Assembly: GCF_011250645.1 (NCBI RefSeq) | Contig: NZ_JAANNO010000001.1 | Location: 777,520 to 841,519 of the forward strand | Reading direction: 5' to 3' | DNA length: 64,000 nucleotides | Source: Motilibacter aurantiacus | Lineage (GTDB): Bacteria; Actinomycetota; Actinomycetes; Motilibacterales; Motilibacteraceae | Shown here: positions 31,709-40,388 of the stretch, in pieces | How the letters are laid out: every line of letters starts with the position of its first letter | How positions within the stretch are numbered: position 1 is the first letter of the stretch | Translations under genes and position numbers: made by a program | Notes under the pieces: model-generated | The model's input: only the letters and a program-made list of their open reading frames with translations | Told to the model about the DNA's origin: nothing | The model's database searches: none

Positions 31709-32260
31709 TCAGGCGCCGAGCAACCGCTCGGCCACGCCCTTCTTCACCTCGGTCGGGCGCTGCTGCTCCCCCGCGTAGGCGCTGATGACGACGAGCGCCC
31801 CGGTCAGGCCGGGGATGGCCCACTGCAGCAGGCGCAGCTGCTTCTGGGCGGCCGCGACCTCCGGCGGAGTGCCGCCGGACGGCTCGGTGCCGGACTCGGC
31901 GGGGACGTCGGCGTGGGCCGACACCTTGCGGCCGAGGACGCGGCTGTACGCGGTCACGCCGAGCGCGGCGGCGGTGATCCCGGTCTTGAGCAGGCTCATC
32001 GACGCCACGCCCTGCTGGGACTTCACCCGCTCCTTGTTGCCGCTCAGCTGAAGGACGCTTCCGAGCAGGTGCGCGCCGATCGCCGCGGCGTTCACCGGCG
32101 TCCAGCGGTCCCAGCCGGCGTTGGCGACGGCCCCGGTCGAGCGTGCCCCGGAGGCGGCGCTCGCAGCCGGGTTGAGCGCGACCGCGTTGGCCAGCGTCCC
32201 GCCGAACCAGGCGGCGAGCCCGACGTCGTGCAAGGAGCGGGAGACGGTGTTCTGAGCCAT
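31709..32260 (-). CDS. conserved actinobacterial membrane protein
   Basis: 183 residues with a hydrophobic N-terminal helix (LAAWFGGTLANAVALNPAAS), two central helices (AAIGAHLLGSVLQL and LLKTGITAAALGVTAYSRVLG) and a C-terminal one (AIPGLTGALVVISAYAG). A serine/glutamate-rich loop lies between. It is similar in feel to small actinobacterial membrane proteins annotated only as hypothetical. It converges with the DUF309 gene and stands alone. Confidence 0.7.
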   Translation of the reverse strand: MAQNTVSRSLHDVGLAAWFGGTLANAVALNPAASAASGARSTGAVANAGWDRWTPVNAAAIGAHLLGSVLQLSGNKERVKSQQGVASMSLLKTGITAAALGVTAYSRVLGRKVSAHADVPAESGTEPSGGTPPEVAAAQKQLRLLQWAIPGLTGALVVISAYAGEQQRPTEVKKGVAERLLGA

Positions 32261-32502
32261 GGTGGTTCCTCACTTCGCTGTGCCGGCGTGCGCGTTGACG
32301 CGGCAGGGGGCTCCGGCCGGTCGCGGTGCTGCGTCGACGTCGCGGGCCGGAGACGGACGGGGAGGCTCCTTCCCGCCAGGGACGACCCTACGCCGGCGAT
32401 CTCTGTCCGCGATCCGGGCCGAACCGGCATCATTCAAGATGCGCGGGCCGACGTCTGCCTCTAGAAAGAGGTGCCTTGATCCCCGCGCACGGAGGCGCAG
32501 CC

Positions 32503-33793
32503 ATGCCGATCGACCGCCGACAGTTCCTGGGCCTGGCCGGGTACTCGGCCGCGGGCCTCGCGCTCGCCGGCTGCGGCGGCTTCTCCGGGCGGTGACTCCG
32601 GCGGGGACGCGGACGAGCTGTCGTTCATGTTCTGGGCCGGCGACGCCGAGCTGAAGGCGTTCCAGTCCCTGGCCGCCGACTTCGAGCAGGCCGAGGGCGT
32701 CAAGGTCCGGTTGCAGCAGGTCCCCTTCGCCCAGCTGCTCACGAACGTCGACGCAGGCCTGCAGAGCGGACAGGCCCCGGACGTCTTCCGCGTGACCTAC
32801 ACCGACCTCGGGGTCTACAGCAGCCGCGACGCGCTGCTCGACCTGAGCGGCTCGGTGCCCGGCGACTACGCGAGCGGCTTCAGCCCGGCGCTCTACGCCG
32901 CGGTGTCCCGGGACGGCAGGCCCTACGGCGTCCCGCACCACACGGACACCTCGATGGTGCTCGTCAACACCGAGGCCGCCTCCGCGGCCGGCCTCGGCGC
33001 CCTGCCGCAGACGTACGACGAGGCGTGGACGTGGGACGAGTTCGCCGCCGCGCTGGACAAGCTGAAGGCGGCAGCGAAGCCGCGCACGTACGCCACGGGG
33101 CTCAACCTGCAGCTGGCCGGGGCGTACCGCTGGCTGAACTTCGTCGGGCAGGCGGGCGGCCGGCTGCTCGACGAGAGCCTGCGGGCCCCGGCGATCGACA
33201 GCCCGGCCGGGCTGGAGCCGCTGCGCTTCACCCAGGGGCTCTACTCCGGTGGCTACGTGCCGCGCAGCACCTCCGCCAAGGGCGAGTACGTGGGGGACCT
33301 GTTCACCGCCGGCACGCTCGCCACCGTCCTGGCCGGCGACTTCCTGCTCGCGGACATCGACAAGGGCGCGTCGTTCGACGTCAGCGCGACGTTCCTGCCG
33401 GTGAAGGAGCAGGCGACGGCCGAGCTCGGCGGCAACGCCCTCGTCGCGACCGCGGCCTCCGGGCGCAAGGAGCAGGCGGCGAAGTTCCTGCAGTTCGCCG
33501 CCTCGGAGGAGCAGATGGCCAAGTTCTGCGGCGCGACCAACGTGCTGCCGACGCGCACCTCGATCGACGCGGCGGACCTGGACTACGCCGTGCGCCCGGA
33601 CCTGATGGCGCTCTACCTCGAGCAGTCGCGGGCGATCACGCCGGAGATCGTGCAGCAGGTCACGGTGCCCGAGTTCAACGAGGTCAACGCCGCTCTCGTC
33701 GAGCGCCTGGAGCAGGCGTTCAACGGCGGCAGGGACGCGAAGGAGGTCCTGGCCGGGCTGTCCGCCGACATCGAGCAGGTGCTCGCGTCGTGA
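32503..33793 (+). pseudogene. ABC sugar transporter solute-binding lipoprotein, frameshifted
   Basis: The ATG at 32503 opens a Tat/lipoprotein signal (DRRQFLGLAGYSAAGLALAG-C), but the frame hits TGA at 32593. The body (from about 32,597) reads on in another frame: ELSFMFWAGDAELKAFQSLA, GVKVRLQQVPFAQLL, PYGVPHHTDTSMVLVN and so on, a full extracellular solute-binding protein of family 1, ending at 33793. One extra base near 32,585-32,592 would join them, so a single-base deletion separates signal and body. The next two genes are permeases overlapping by GTGA. A sugar or oligosaccharide is the likely ligand. Confidence 0.85.
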
Positions 33794-34742
33794 CCGTGCA
33801 GGCGCCGCCCGGGCAGGCCGCGCGCACCGCGGCCTTCCCCGGCGCGCCGCCGGCACGACGACGCCGCCGCGGGCGCGCCGTGCGCGAGGGCGCCACGGCG
33901 TACCTGCTCATCGCGCCGAACCTCGTGCTCTTCGGCCTGTTCCTGCTGCTGCCCCTGGTGATGACGTTCGTGCTGGCGCTGCAGGAGTCCAGCGGCATCG
34001 GCCCGGGGCGCTGGATCGGCCTGGGCAACTACCGGCAGATGGCGTCCGACGACGTCTTCTGGCGGTCCCTCGTCAACACGGCCGTCTTCGTCGCGGTCAC
34101 GGTCCCCGCGTCGCTGGCCATCGGCCTCGGGCTGGCCCTCCTGCTCAACCGGCCCATCCGTGGCCGGGCCGTCTTCCGGTCGGTGTTCTACCTGCCGTAC
34201 GTCATCTCCGGGGTCGTCATCGGCCTGACGGCGGACTGGATGTTCAACGAGAACATCGGCGTGGTCAACAAGATCCTCCGGCTGTTCGGCGGCGACGGGG
34301 TGGCCTGGCAGTCCTCGCCCCTGCCCGCCTTCGCCTCGCTCGTCGCGGTGATCGTGTGGAGCCACGTCGGCTTCTGCATGGTGATCTACCTGGCGGGGCT
34401 GCAGGGCGTCCCGCGCGAGCGCTACGAGGCCGCCAGCGTCGACGGTGCGACCGGCTGGCAGCTGACCCGCCACGTCACTCTGCCGGCGCTGCGCCCCACG
34501 ACGTTCTTCCTCGTCGTGATGATGGTCATCACGACCTTCCAGGTCTTCGACGTGATCTTCGTCCTCACCGGCGGCGGCCCGGGCAACGCGACCCAGATGC
34601 TGGTGACGTACGCGTACGCCGCCGGTTCGGCTCCCGCCAGCAGGGCTACGCCGCGGCGATCGGGGTCGTGATCTACGTGCTGGTACTGGCTTTCACCGTG
34701 GTCTGGTGGCGGGCGCACCGGCACCAGGAGGCGGACGCGTGA
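33790..34742 (+). pseudogene. ABC sugar transporter permease (MalF type), frameshifted near its end
   Basis: It starts at GTG 33790 (GTGA overlap). Six hydrophobic helices are visible: APNLVLFGLFLLLPLVMTFV, TAVFVAVTVPASLAIGLGLA, and the EAA loop EAASVDGATGWQLTRHVTLP. At about 34,622-34,628 the frame changes. The expected C-terminus, SRQQGYAAAIGVVIYVLVLA then FTVVWWRAHRHQEADA, lies in the next frame and ends at 34742, which overlaps the second permease start. One missing base near a ccggttcgg stretch explains it. Without correction, the last helix is replaced by a short basic tail. Confidence 0.85.
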
Positions 34743-35590
34743 GCACCCTGACGACCGGGCGGCCGGGCATCCGGCGGCGGCGCGGCCGGGACGCGGGGCG
34801 GCTCGGGCTCCTCGTGGTGCTGGCCGTCGTCATGGCCTTCCCGCTGCTCTGGATGCTGCTGACCGCCGTGTCCCCGGACCGCGACCTCAACTCGGCTGAC
34901 CTGCGCTTCTGGCCTTCGGTGCTGCGGCTCGACAACTTCTCGCGCGCCTGGAACTCGCTGCCGTTCTCGACCTGGCTCGTCAACTCCGTCGCGATCGCGC
35001 TGGTGGCCGTCGTCATCACGGTCGCGATCAACCTGGTGGCCGGCTTCGTGCTCGCCAAGATGCGGTTCACCGGGCGCAGCGTCCTGCTGCTCGTGATCGT
35101 CAGCACGCTCATGATCCCCGTGCAGGTGCTGATGATCCCGCAGTTCCGCATCGTCGCCGAGCTGGGCTGGGTCAACACCTACTGGGCGGTGATCATCCCG
35201 CGGGCGGCCGAGGCGTTCGGCATCTTCCTGTCCCGGCAGTTCATGCTGGCGATCCCCGACGAGCTGATCGACGCGGCCAGGGTCGACGGTGCAGGCACCC
35301 TGCGCATCCTGCGCAGCGTGATCCTGCCGCTGTGCAAGCCGCTCATCGCGGTCCTGGTCATCTTCACGTTCATGTACCGCTGGAACGAGTTCGCCTGGCC
35401 GCTGATCGTCCTTAAGGACCAGGGCCTCTACACGCTGCCGATCGGGCTGACCTTCCTGCAGGGGCAGTACACGACCGACTACTCCGGCCTCATGGCGATG
35501 GCCCTGGTCTCCGCGCTGCCCATGCTTGTCGTGTTCCTGGTCTTCCAGCGCTACCTCGTCGAGGGGATCTCCACGACCGGGCTGAAGTAA
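34739..35590 (+). CDS. ABC sugar transporter permease (MalG type)
   Basis: 283 residues from GTG 34739. The six-helix BPD_transp_1 fold holds LGLLVVLAVVMAFPLLWML, helices around NSVAIALVAVVITVAINLVA and the conserved EAA motif ELIDAARVDGAGTLRILRSV. The C-terminal PMLVVFLVFQRYLVEGISTTGLK end is characteristic of carbohydrate permeases. It appears intact. No ATPase gene is adjacent, so a shared MsmX-like ATPase would be needed. With two of three genes frameshifted the system may be inactive unless these are assembly errors. Confidence 0.9.
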   Translation: MSTLTTGRPGIRRRRGRDAGRLGLLVVLAVVMAFPLLWMLLTAVSPDRDLNSADLRFWPSVLRLDNFSRAWNSLPFSTWLVNSVAIALVAVVITVAINLVAGFVLAKMRFTGRSVLLLVIVSTLMIPVQVLMIPQFRIVAELGWVNTYWAVIIPRAAEAFGIFLSRQFMLAIPDELIDAARVDGAGTLRILRSVILPLCKPLIAVLVIFTFMYRWNEFAWPLIVLKDQGLYTLPIGLTFLQGQYTTDYSGLMAMALVSALPMLVVFLVFQRYLVEGISTTGLK

Positions 35591-35674
35591 GCCCCCGGGG
35601 TGGTGCGAACGCCCCACAGCGAACTCACAGCCTGCCCCCAGGGGGGTTGCAGCGGCCCGGCCGAAAGTAGTGGC

Positions 35675-37150
35675 ATGACCGAGACGCACACCGACCGCAC
35701 CACCAGCTCGCAGCCGTACGACGGCGACTCGCACGGCCCTGACTTCGAGGTCCCCGCCTCGTACTCCTCGGGCGCCGCGCGGAGCAGTGGCGCCTGGTGG
35801 GCGGGCCCGGACGGCCGCGCGACCCAGCAGCGCGAGGAGCAGGCCTCCGCGTACGCCGCGCCCGGCCAGTCCCTCGGCTACGGCAGCAGCTACGACACCC
35901 CGGCCCACGGTGCGACGCAGTCCGCGTACGCCCCGGCGTACGACCCCTTCGCACCGCCCGCGCAGCCGCCGGCCCCCGAGCGGCCGGCCACCGCGAGGAG
36001 CGGGCCCGCCTGGGGCCGGCGGGCGGGGGCGGCCGCGCTCGTCCTGGCCGTCGCGCTGGGCAGCGGCACCGCCGGCGCCGCGATCTCGCAGGCCTTCGAC
36101 GACGACACGGCCCCCGTCGCCGCCACCGCGGCCCCGGCCGCCTCCGGCAGCGCGGCCTCCACGACGGTGACCGCCCCGACGCAGTCGCTCGCCCAGGTGG
36201 CCGCGAAGGTGACGCCGAGCGTGGTGTCCGTGAGCTTCACGAGCAGCGCAGGCCAGGGCGAGGGCTCCGGCGTTGTGCTGTCCTCCGACGGCACGATCCT
36301 CACCAACAACCACGTCGTCGCCGCCGCCGCGAACGGCGGGCAGATCACGGTGAAGTTCTCCGACGGCAAGACCGCGCGGGCGACCATCCTCGGCCGCGAC
36401 CCCTCGACCGACCTCGCCGTCATCAAGGCCGAGGGCGTCTCCGGCCTGACCGCCGCCAGCATCGGCAAGAGCTCGGAGCTGCACGTCGGCGACACGGTCC
36501 TCGCGATCGGCAACCCGCTCGGCCTCGAGGGCTCGGTGTCGGCGGGCATCGTCTCCGCGCTCGGCCGCAGCGTCTCCATCCCGGCCGAGGAGGAGCAGCA
36601 GCAGCCCGACTCGATGTTCCCCGGCCAGGGTCGGCTGCCACAGGCCTCGGCCGGCGGCGGGACCACGCTCAAGGGGGCCATCCAGACCGACGCCGCCGTC
36701 AACCCCGGCAACTCCGGCGGGGCCCTCGTCAACGCCGCGGGCGAGGTGGTCGGCATCAACAGCGCCATCGCCTCGCTGTCGAGCGGCTCCGGCGAGTCCG
36801 GCAGCATCGGCGTCGGCTTCGCCATCCCGATCGACACCGCCATGAAGATCGCCGCGCAGCTGGAGAAGGGCGAGACCGTCCAGCACCCGATGCTGGGCGT
36901 CAGCGCCGCCGACTCCACGACCGGGGCGGCCGGGGCGCAGATCGGCAGCGTCACCGAGGGCAGCGGCGCGGCCGCCGCGGGGCTCCAGTCCGGCGACATC
37001 ATCACCGCCATCGACGGGCAGCCGGTCACGGACTTCGACGACCTCAGCGCCACGATCTCGACCCACTCGGTCGGAGACCGGGTGACCGTCGCCTACACCC
37101 GCGACGGGCAGAGCCGGACCGCCACGGTCACGCTCGGCTCCTCCGACTGA
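35675..37150 (+). CDS. HtrA/DegP-type membrane-anchored serine protease with PDZ domain
   Basis: 491 residues from ATG 35675. A disordered Pro/Ser/Tyr-rich cytoplasmic part is followed by one transmembrane helix (AALVLAVALGSGTAGAAI). The trypsin-like domain has His in ILTNNHVVAA, Asp in STDLAVIKAEG and Ser in NPGNSGGALVNAAG. A C-terminal PDZ domain holds HPMLGVSAAD and GLQSGDIITAIDGQPVTDFD. It would degrade misfolded extracytoplasmic proteins. The neighbouring response regulator/sensor kinase pair suggests envelope-stress control, as with MprAB-PepD (inference). Confidence 0.92.
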   Translation: MTETHTDRTTSSQPYDGDSHGPDFEVPASYSSGAARSSGAWWAGPDGRATQQREEQASAYAAPGQSLGYGSSYDTPAHGATQSAYAPAYDPFAPPAQPPAPERPATARSGPAWGRRAGAAALVLAVALGSGTAGAAISQAFDDDTAPVAATAAPAASGSAASTTVTAPTQSLAQVAAKVTPSVVSVSFTSSAGQGEGSGVVLSSDGTILTNNHVVAAAANGGQITVKFSDGKTARATILGRDPSTDLAVIKAEGVSGLTAASIGKSSELHVGDTVLAIGNPLGLEGSVSAGIVSALGRSVSIPAEEEQQQPDSMFPGQGRLPQASAGGGTTLKGAIQTDAAVNPGNSGGALVNAAGEVVGINSAIASLSSGSGESGSIGVGFAIPIDTAMKIAAQLEKGETVQHPMLGVSAADSTTGAAGAQIGSVTEGSGAAAAGLQSGDIITAIDGQPVTDFDDLSATISTHSVGDRVTVAYTRDGQSRTATVTLGSSD

Positions 37151-37160
37151 CCCGCCTGTC

Positions 37161-37209
37161 GCGCCCGCGGCCAGCCGTCCCTCATGCTGGGGAGGCGGGC
37201 CGCGGGCGC
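37161..37209. terminator. hairpin after htrA-like gene
   Basis: 12-bp inverted repeat gcgcccgcggcc/ggccgcgggcgc (arms 37161-37172 and 37198-37209, 25-base loop) between the protease and the response regulator, so the two are probably separate or attenuated transcripts. Confidence 0.5.
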
Positions 37210-37247
37210 ACCCCTGCGTACCGGACGACCGAGGTGAGGAGACGACG

Positions 37248-37943
37248 ATGGCTGCCGAGGCCCGGCTGCTCGTGGTGGACGACGAGCCCAACATCCGCGA
37301 GCTGCTCTCCGCGAGCCTGCGGTTCGCCGGGTTCGACGTGACGACCGCTGCGGACGGGCAGCAGGCGCTGAGCCTGGCCGAGTCCACGCGCCCGGACCTG
37401 GTCGTCCTCGACGTGATGATGCCCGGCCTGGACGGCTTCGGCGTGCTGCGCCGGATGCGGGAGAACGGCTCGCGGGTCCCGGTCGTGCTGCTCACGGCCA
37501 AGGACGCCACGGAGGACAAGATCGGCGGGCTGACGCTCGGCGCCGACGACTACGTGACCAAGCCGTTCAGCCTGGAGGAGGTCGTCGCCCGCATCCGCGC
37601 CGTGCTCCGCCGTGCCGGCGAGGCGGCGCCCGCGGACACCGCCCGCCTGAGCTTCGCCGACATCGAGCTCGACGAGGAGACCCACGAGGTCCACAAGGAC
37701 GGCGAGCTCGTCCCGCTCTCCCCGACGGAGTTCAAGCTGCTCCGCTACTTCCTGCAGAACCCGGGCCGGGTGCTGAGCAAGGCGCAGATCCTCGACGCCG
37801 TGTGGAACTACGACTTCGGCGGGGATGCCAACGTCGTCGAGTCCTACGTCTCCTACCTGCGCCGCAAGGTCGACACGACCGAGCCGCGGCTGCTCCACAC
37901 GCTGCGCGGGGTCGGGTACGTCCTGCGGCTGCCGCGCGCCTGA
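37248..37943 (+). CDS. OmpR-family response regulator (MprA-like)
   Basis: 231 residues. The receiver domain has the acidic pair in LLVVDDEPNIREL, the phospho-acceptor Asp in PDLVVLDVMMPG, the Thr/Ser in VVLLTAKDAT and the Lys in DDYVTKPFS. The DNA-binding winged helix holds LSPTEFKLLRYFLQNPGRVL, then YDFGGDANVVESYVSYLRRK and LHTLRGVGYVLRLP. It is followed after 7 bases by its kinase. With an HtrA gene upstream it resembles the envelope-stress regulator MprA, though other OmpR members are similar. Confidence 0.92.
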   Translation: MAAEARLLVVDDEPNIRELLSASLRFAGFDVTTAADGQQALSLAESTRPDLVVLDVMMPGLDGFGVLRRMRENGSRVPVVLLTAKDATEDKIGGLTLGADDYVTKPFSLEEVVARIRAVLRRAGEAAPADTARLSFADIELDEETHEVHKDGELVPLSPTEFKLLRYFLQNPGRVLSKAQILDAVWNYDFGGDANVVESYVSYLRRKVDTTEPRLLHTLRGVGYVLRLPRA

Positions 37944-37950
37944 CCCGGCC

Positions 37951-39528
37951 GTGAAGCCCGTCACTGCACTGCAGCAACTCAATGCACGTACTCCGCTTCG
38001 GGTACGCCTGGTCGGGGCGATGCTCGCGCTGGTCGCCCTGGCGCTCGTGCTGACCGGGCTGGCCGCGACGTCCCTGCTGCGCAGCTCGCTGCAGGGACAG
38101 GTCGACACCGATCTGCGCAACGATGCGCCCGACGTCGCCAGGTCCATCCTGGCGACGCTCAGCGGGCAGGCGCCGCGCTCGGACGGCCCCCAGTACTCGA
38201 TCTACGTCGTCCGCCTCAACGCAGCCGACGGCACCGAGGCCTACACCCAGCTGGGGCGCTCCACGGGCGAGCCCGACCTGCCGCAGATCCCGACGCCCGA
38301 AGCCAGGAAGCGCGCGAGCAAGGTCTTCACCGTCCCCTCGGAGTCCGGCGGCGGCACCTGGCGAGCGGTCGTCGTGCCGTACAGCGGCCAGATCTTCTTC
38401 ACGAAGTCGAACGGCTCGCAGGTCGTCGTGTCGAGCGCGACGGTGGCCGTGAGCCTCAGCGGCATCGACGACACCCTGAAGCGGCTCCGCCTCATCGAGC
38501 TCTTCGTCGGCATCGCCGTTCTCGCGCTCCTCGGCGTCGCGGGCTACTTCGTGGTCCGTTCCTCGCTCAAGCCGCTCGTCGACGTCGAGCGCACCGCCGA
38601 GGCCGTCGCCGCCGGCGACCTCTCCCGGCGCGTACGCGAGAGCGACCCGCGCACCGAGGTCGGCCGGCTGTCCCGCACGTTCAACTCGATGATCTCGCAG
38701 GTGGAAGCAGCATTCCGGAGTCGTGCTGCGTCCGAGGCCAGTGCCCGCTCGTCGGAGGAGCGGATGCGCCGCTTCGTCGGCGACGCCAGCCACGAGCTGC
38801 GCACCCCGCTGACGTCGATCCGCGGCTTCGCGGAGCTCTACCGCCAGGGCGCCGTGCAGGAGCGCTCCGACGTCGACCAGGTGATGCGGCGCATCGAGGA
38901 CGAGGCCCAGCGCATGGGCGGGCTCGTCGAGGACATGCTGCTGCTCGCCCGCCTCGACCAGCAGCGGCCGCTCGAGCGCGCGCGCGTGCATCTCGCGACG
39001 CTCGCGAGCGACGCCGTGCTCGACGCCGGGGCGATGGACCCCGAACGGCCCGTCACGCTGGAGACGGTCGGCGCCGACCCGTCCCCCGTCGTCCTCGGCG
39101 ACGACGCCCGGCTCCGGCAGGTGCTCGGCAACCTGGTCCGCAACGCGCTCGTGCACACCCCGCCGGGCACACCCGTGACGGTACGGGTCGGGACGGCCGA
39201 CGTGGACGGCACCCGGTGGGCGCTGCTCGAGGTCCGCGACGAGGGGCCGGGGCTGGCGCCGGAGGACGCGGCACGGATCTTCGAGCGGTTCTTCCGGACC
39301 GACGCCTCCCGGACGCGCGCAGCGGGCGGCACCGGGCTGGGCCTGTCCATCGTGGCCGCGCTGGTCGCGGCCCACGGCGGGACGGTCGGCGTCGACACCG
39401 CGCCCGGCGCCGGCGCAACCTTCCGAGTGCTGCTGCCGCTCGCCCTCGCCGATGCGGTGGCACACATCCCGGAGGCCGAGCTAAAGGGCTTGCCGGGCAC
39501 CTCGGTCCCCTCCAGCATCTCCCCATGA
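37951..39528 (+). CDS. sensor histidine kinase paired with the OmpR regulator
   Basis: 525 residues from GTG 37951. The first helix is VGAMLALVALALVLTGLAA. An extracytoplasmic sensor domain of about 130 residues follows, and then the second helix LFVGIAVLALLGVAGYFVV. The HAMP domain contains VERTAEAVAAGDLSRRV. The H-box is FVGDASHELRTPLTSIRGFA, the N-box LGNLVRNALVHTPPG, and G-boxes are VRDEGPGLAPED and TGLGLSIVAALV. It phosphorylates the adjacent regulator. The ligand of the sensor domain is unknown. The C-terminal tail after the catalytic domain is short. Confidence 0.92.
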   Translation: MKPVTALQQLNARTPLRVRLVGAMLALVALALVLTGLAATSLLRSSLQGQVDTDLRNDAPDVARSILATLSGQAPRSDGPQYSIYVVRLNAADGTEAYTQLGRSTGEPDLPQIPTPEARKRASKVFTVPSESGGGTWRAVVVPYSGQIFFTKSNGSQVVVSSATVAVSLSGIDDTLKRLRLIELFVGIAVLALLGVAGYFVVRSSLKPLVDVERTAEAVAAGDLSRRVRESDPRTEVGRLSRTFNSMISQVEAAFRSRAASEASARSSEERMRRFVGDASHELRTPLTSIRGFAELYRQGAVQERSDVDQVMRRIEDEAQRMGGLVEDMLLLARLDQQRPLERARVHLATLASDAVLDAGAMDPERPVTLETVGADPSPVVLGDDARLRQVLGNLVRNALVHTPPGTPVTVRVGTADVDGTRWALLEVRDEGPGLAPEDAARIFERFFRTDASRTRAAGGTGLGLSIVAALVAAHGGTVGVDTAPGAGATFRVLLPLALADAVAHIPEAELKGLPGTSVPSSISP

Positions 39529-39622
39529 CCCCTGTGCCGGCCCCGCTGCTCCCGACGACGGCCCCGTCGGTCGGCCTGCAGCAGCGGACCGGCCTGCGCC
39601 GGAGGCGACGCCTGCCGCTGCC

Positions 39623-40246
39623 GTGACGGCGGCCCTGCTCGCCGGGCTGGTCGCGGGCTACGGCATCGCCGTTCCGGTCGGGGCCGTCGGCGCCTACCTG
39701 GTGGCCCTGACCGCCCGGGCCCGTGTGCTGGTCGGCGCCTGCGCCGCACTCGGCGTCGCGACCGCCGACCTCGTGTACGCGGCGGCAGCCGTGGCCGGGG
39801 GCGGGGCTGCCGCCGCAGTGCTCGAGCCCGTCGCCGGGCCGATGGAGCTGGTGTTCGCGGGGGTGCTGCTCGCCGTCTCCGCATCGATCGCGGCCCGCTC
39901 CGTCCGGGCGTACCGCGCCCCCGGGCCGACGCCGGCGGGCCCGCCGGCGATGACGCCGGCACGGGCGTTCGGCGCGCTGCTCGGGCTCACCCTGCTGAAC
40001 CCCACGACCGTCGTCTACTTCACGGCCCTCGTCGCGGGCGGCGCGGCCACGGCGCTCGACGACACGATGGAGCGAACGGTGTTCGTCACGGCGGCGTTCG
40101 TCGCCTCCGCCAGCTGGCAGCTCGTGCTGGTCGGTGGCGGCGCGGTGCTCGGGCAGGTGCTCACGGCGCCGCGCGGCCGGCTCACCGCTTCGGCCCTGGC
40201 GAGCTCCGCCGTCGCGGGGCAGGCCCTGCTGCTGCTGCTGCGGTAG
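39623..40246 (+). CDS. LysE-family exporter
   Basis: 207 residues, six predicted hydrophobic segments. Family marks are AVPVGAVGAYLVALTARARV at the N-terminus (LysE signature G-x-x-G-x), ADLVYAAAAVAGGGAA and LLGLTLLNPTTVVYFTALVA in the middle. LysE proteins export amino acids or related small molecules. The gene is separate from the kinase (94 bases) and faces the secreted dehydrogenase gene across a strong terminator. Confidence 0.82.
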   Translation: MTAALLAGLVAGYGIAVPVGAVGAYLVALTARARVLVGACAALGVATADLVYAAAAVAGGGAAAAVLEPVAGPMELVFAGVLLAVSASIAARSVRAYRAPGPTPAGPPAMTPARAFGALLGLTLLNPTTVVYFTALVAGGAATALDDTMERTVFVTAAFVASASWQLVLVGGGAVLGQVLTAPRGRLTASALASSAVAGQALLLLLR

Positions 40247-40319
40247 GCCTGGCACACCCACCCGGCGGCTCGCGCCACGGCCCGGCCGGCACGACCCGGT
40301 CGGCTTCCGACACACGCAG

Positions 40320-40351
40320 AGCGGGGCGCCACCCGTGGGTGGCGCCCCGCT
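40320..40351. terminator. bidirectional hairpin terminator
   Basis: Perfect 15-bp stem (40320-40334/40337-40351) with a two-base spacer between the convergent LysE and dehydrogenase genes. Confidence 0.85.
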
Positions 40352-40388
40352 CCCCTGACCGGCCGCTCAGGCGGACGACATCACGTCG

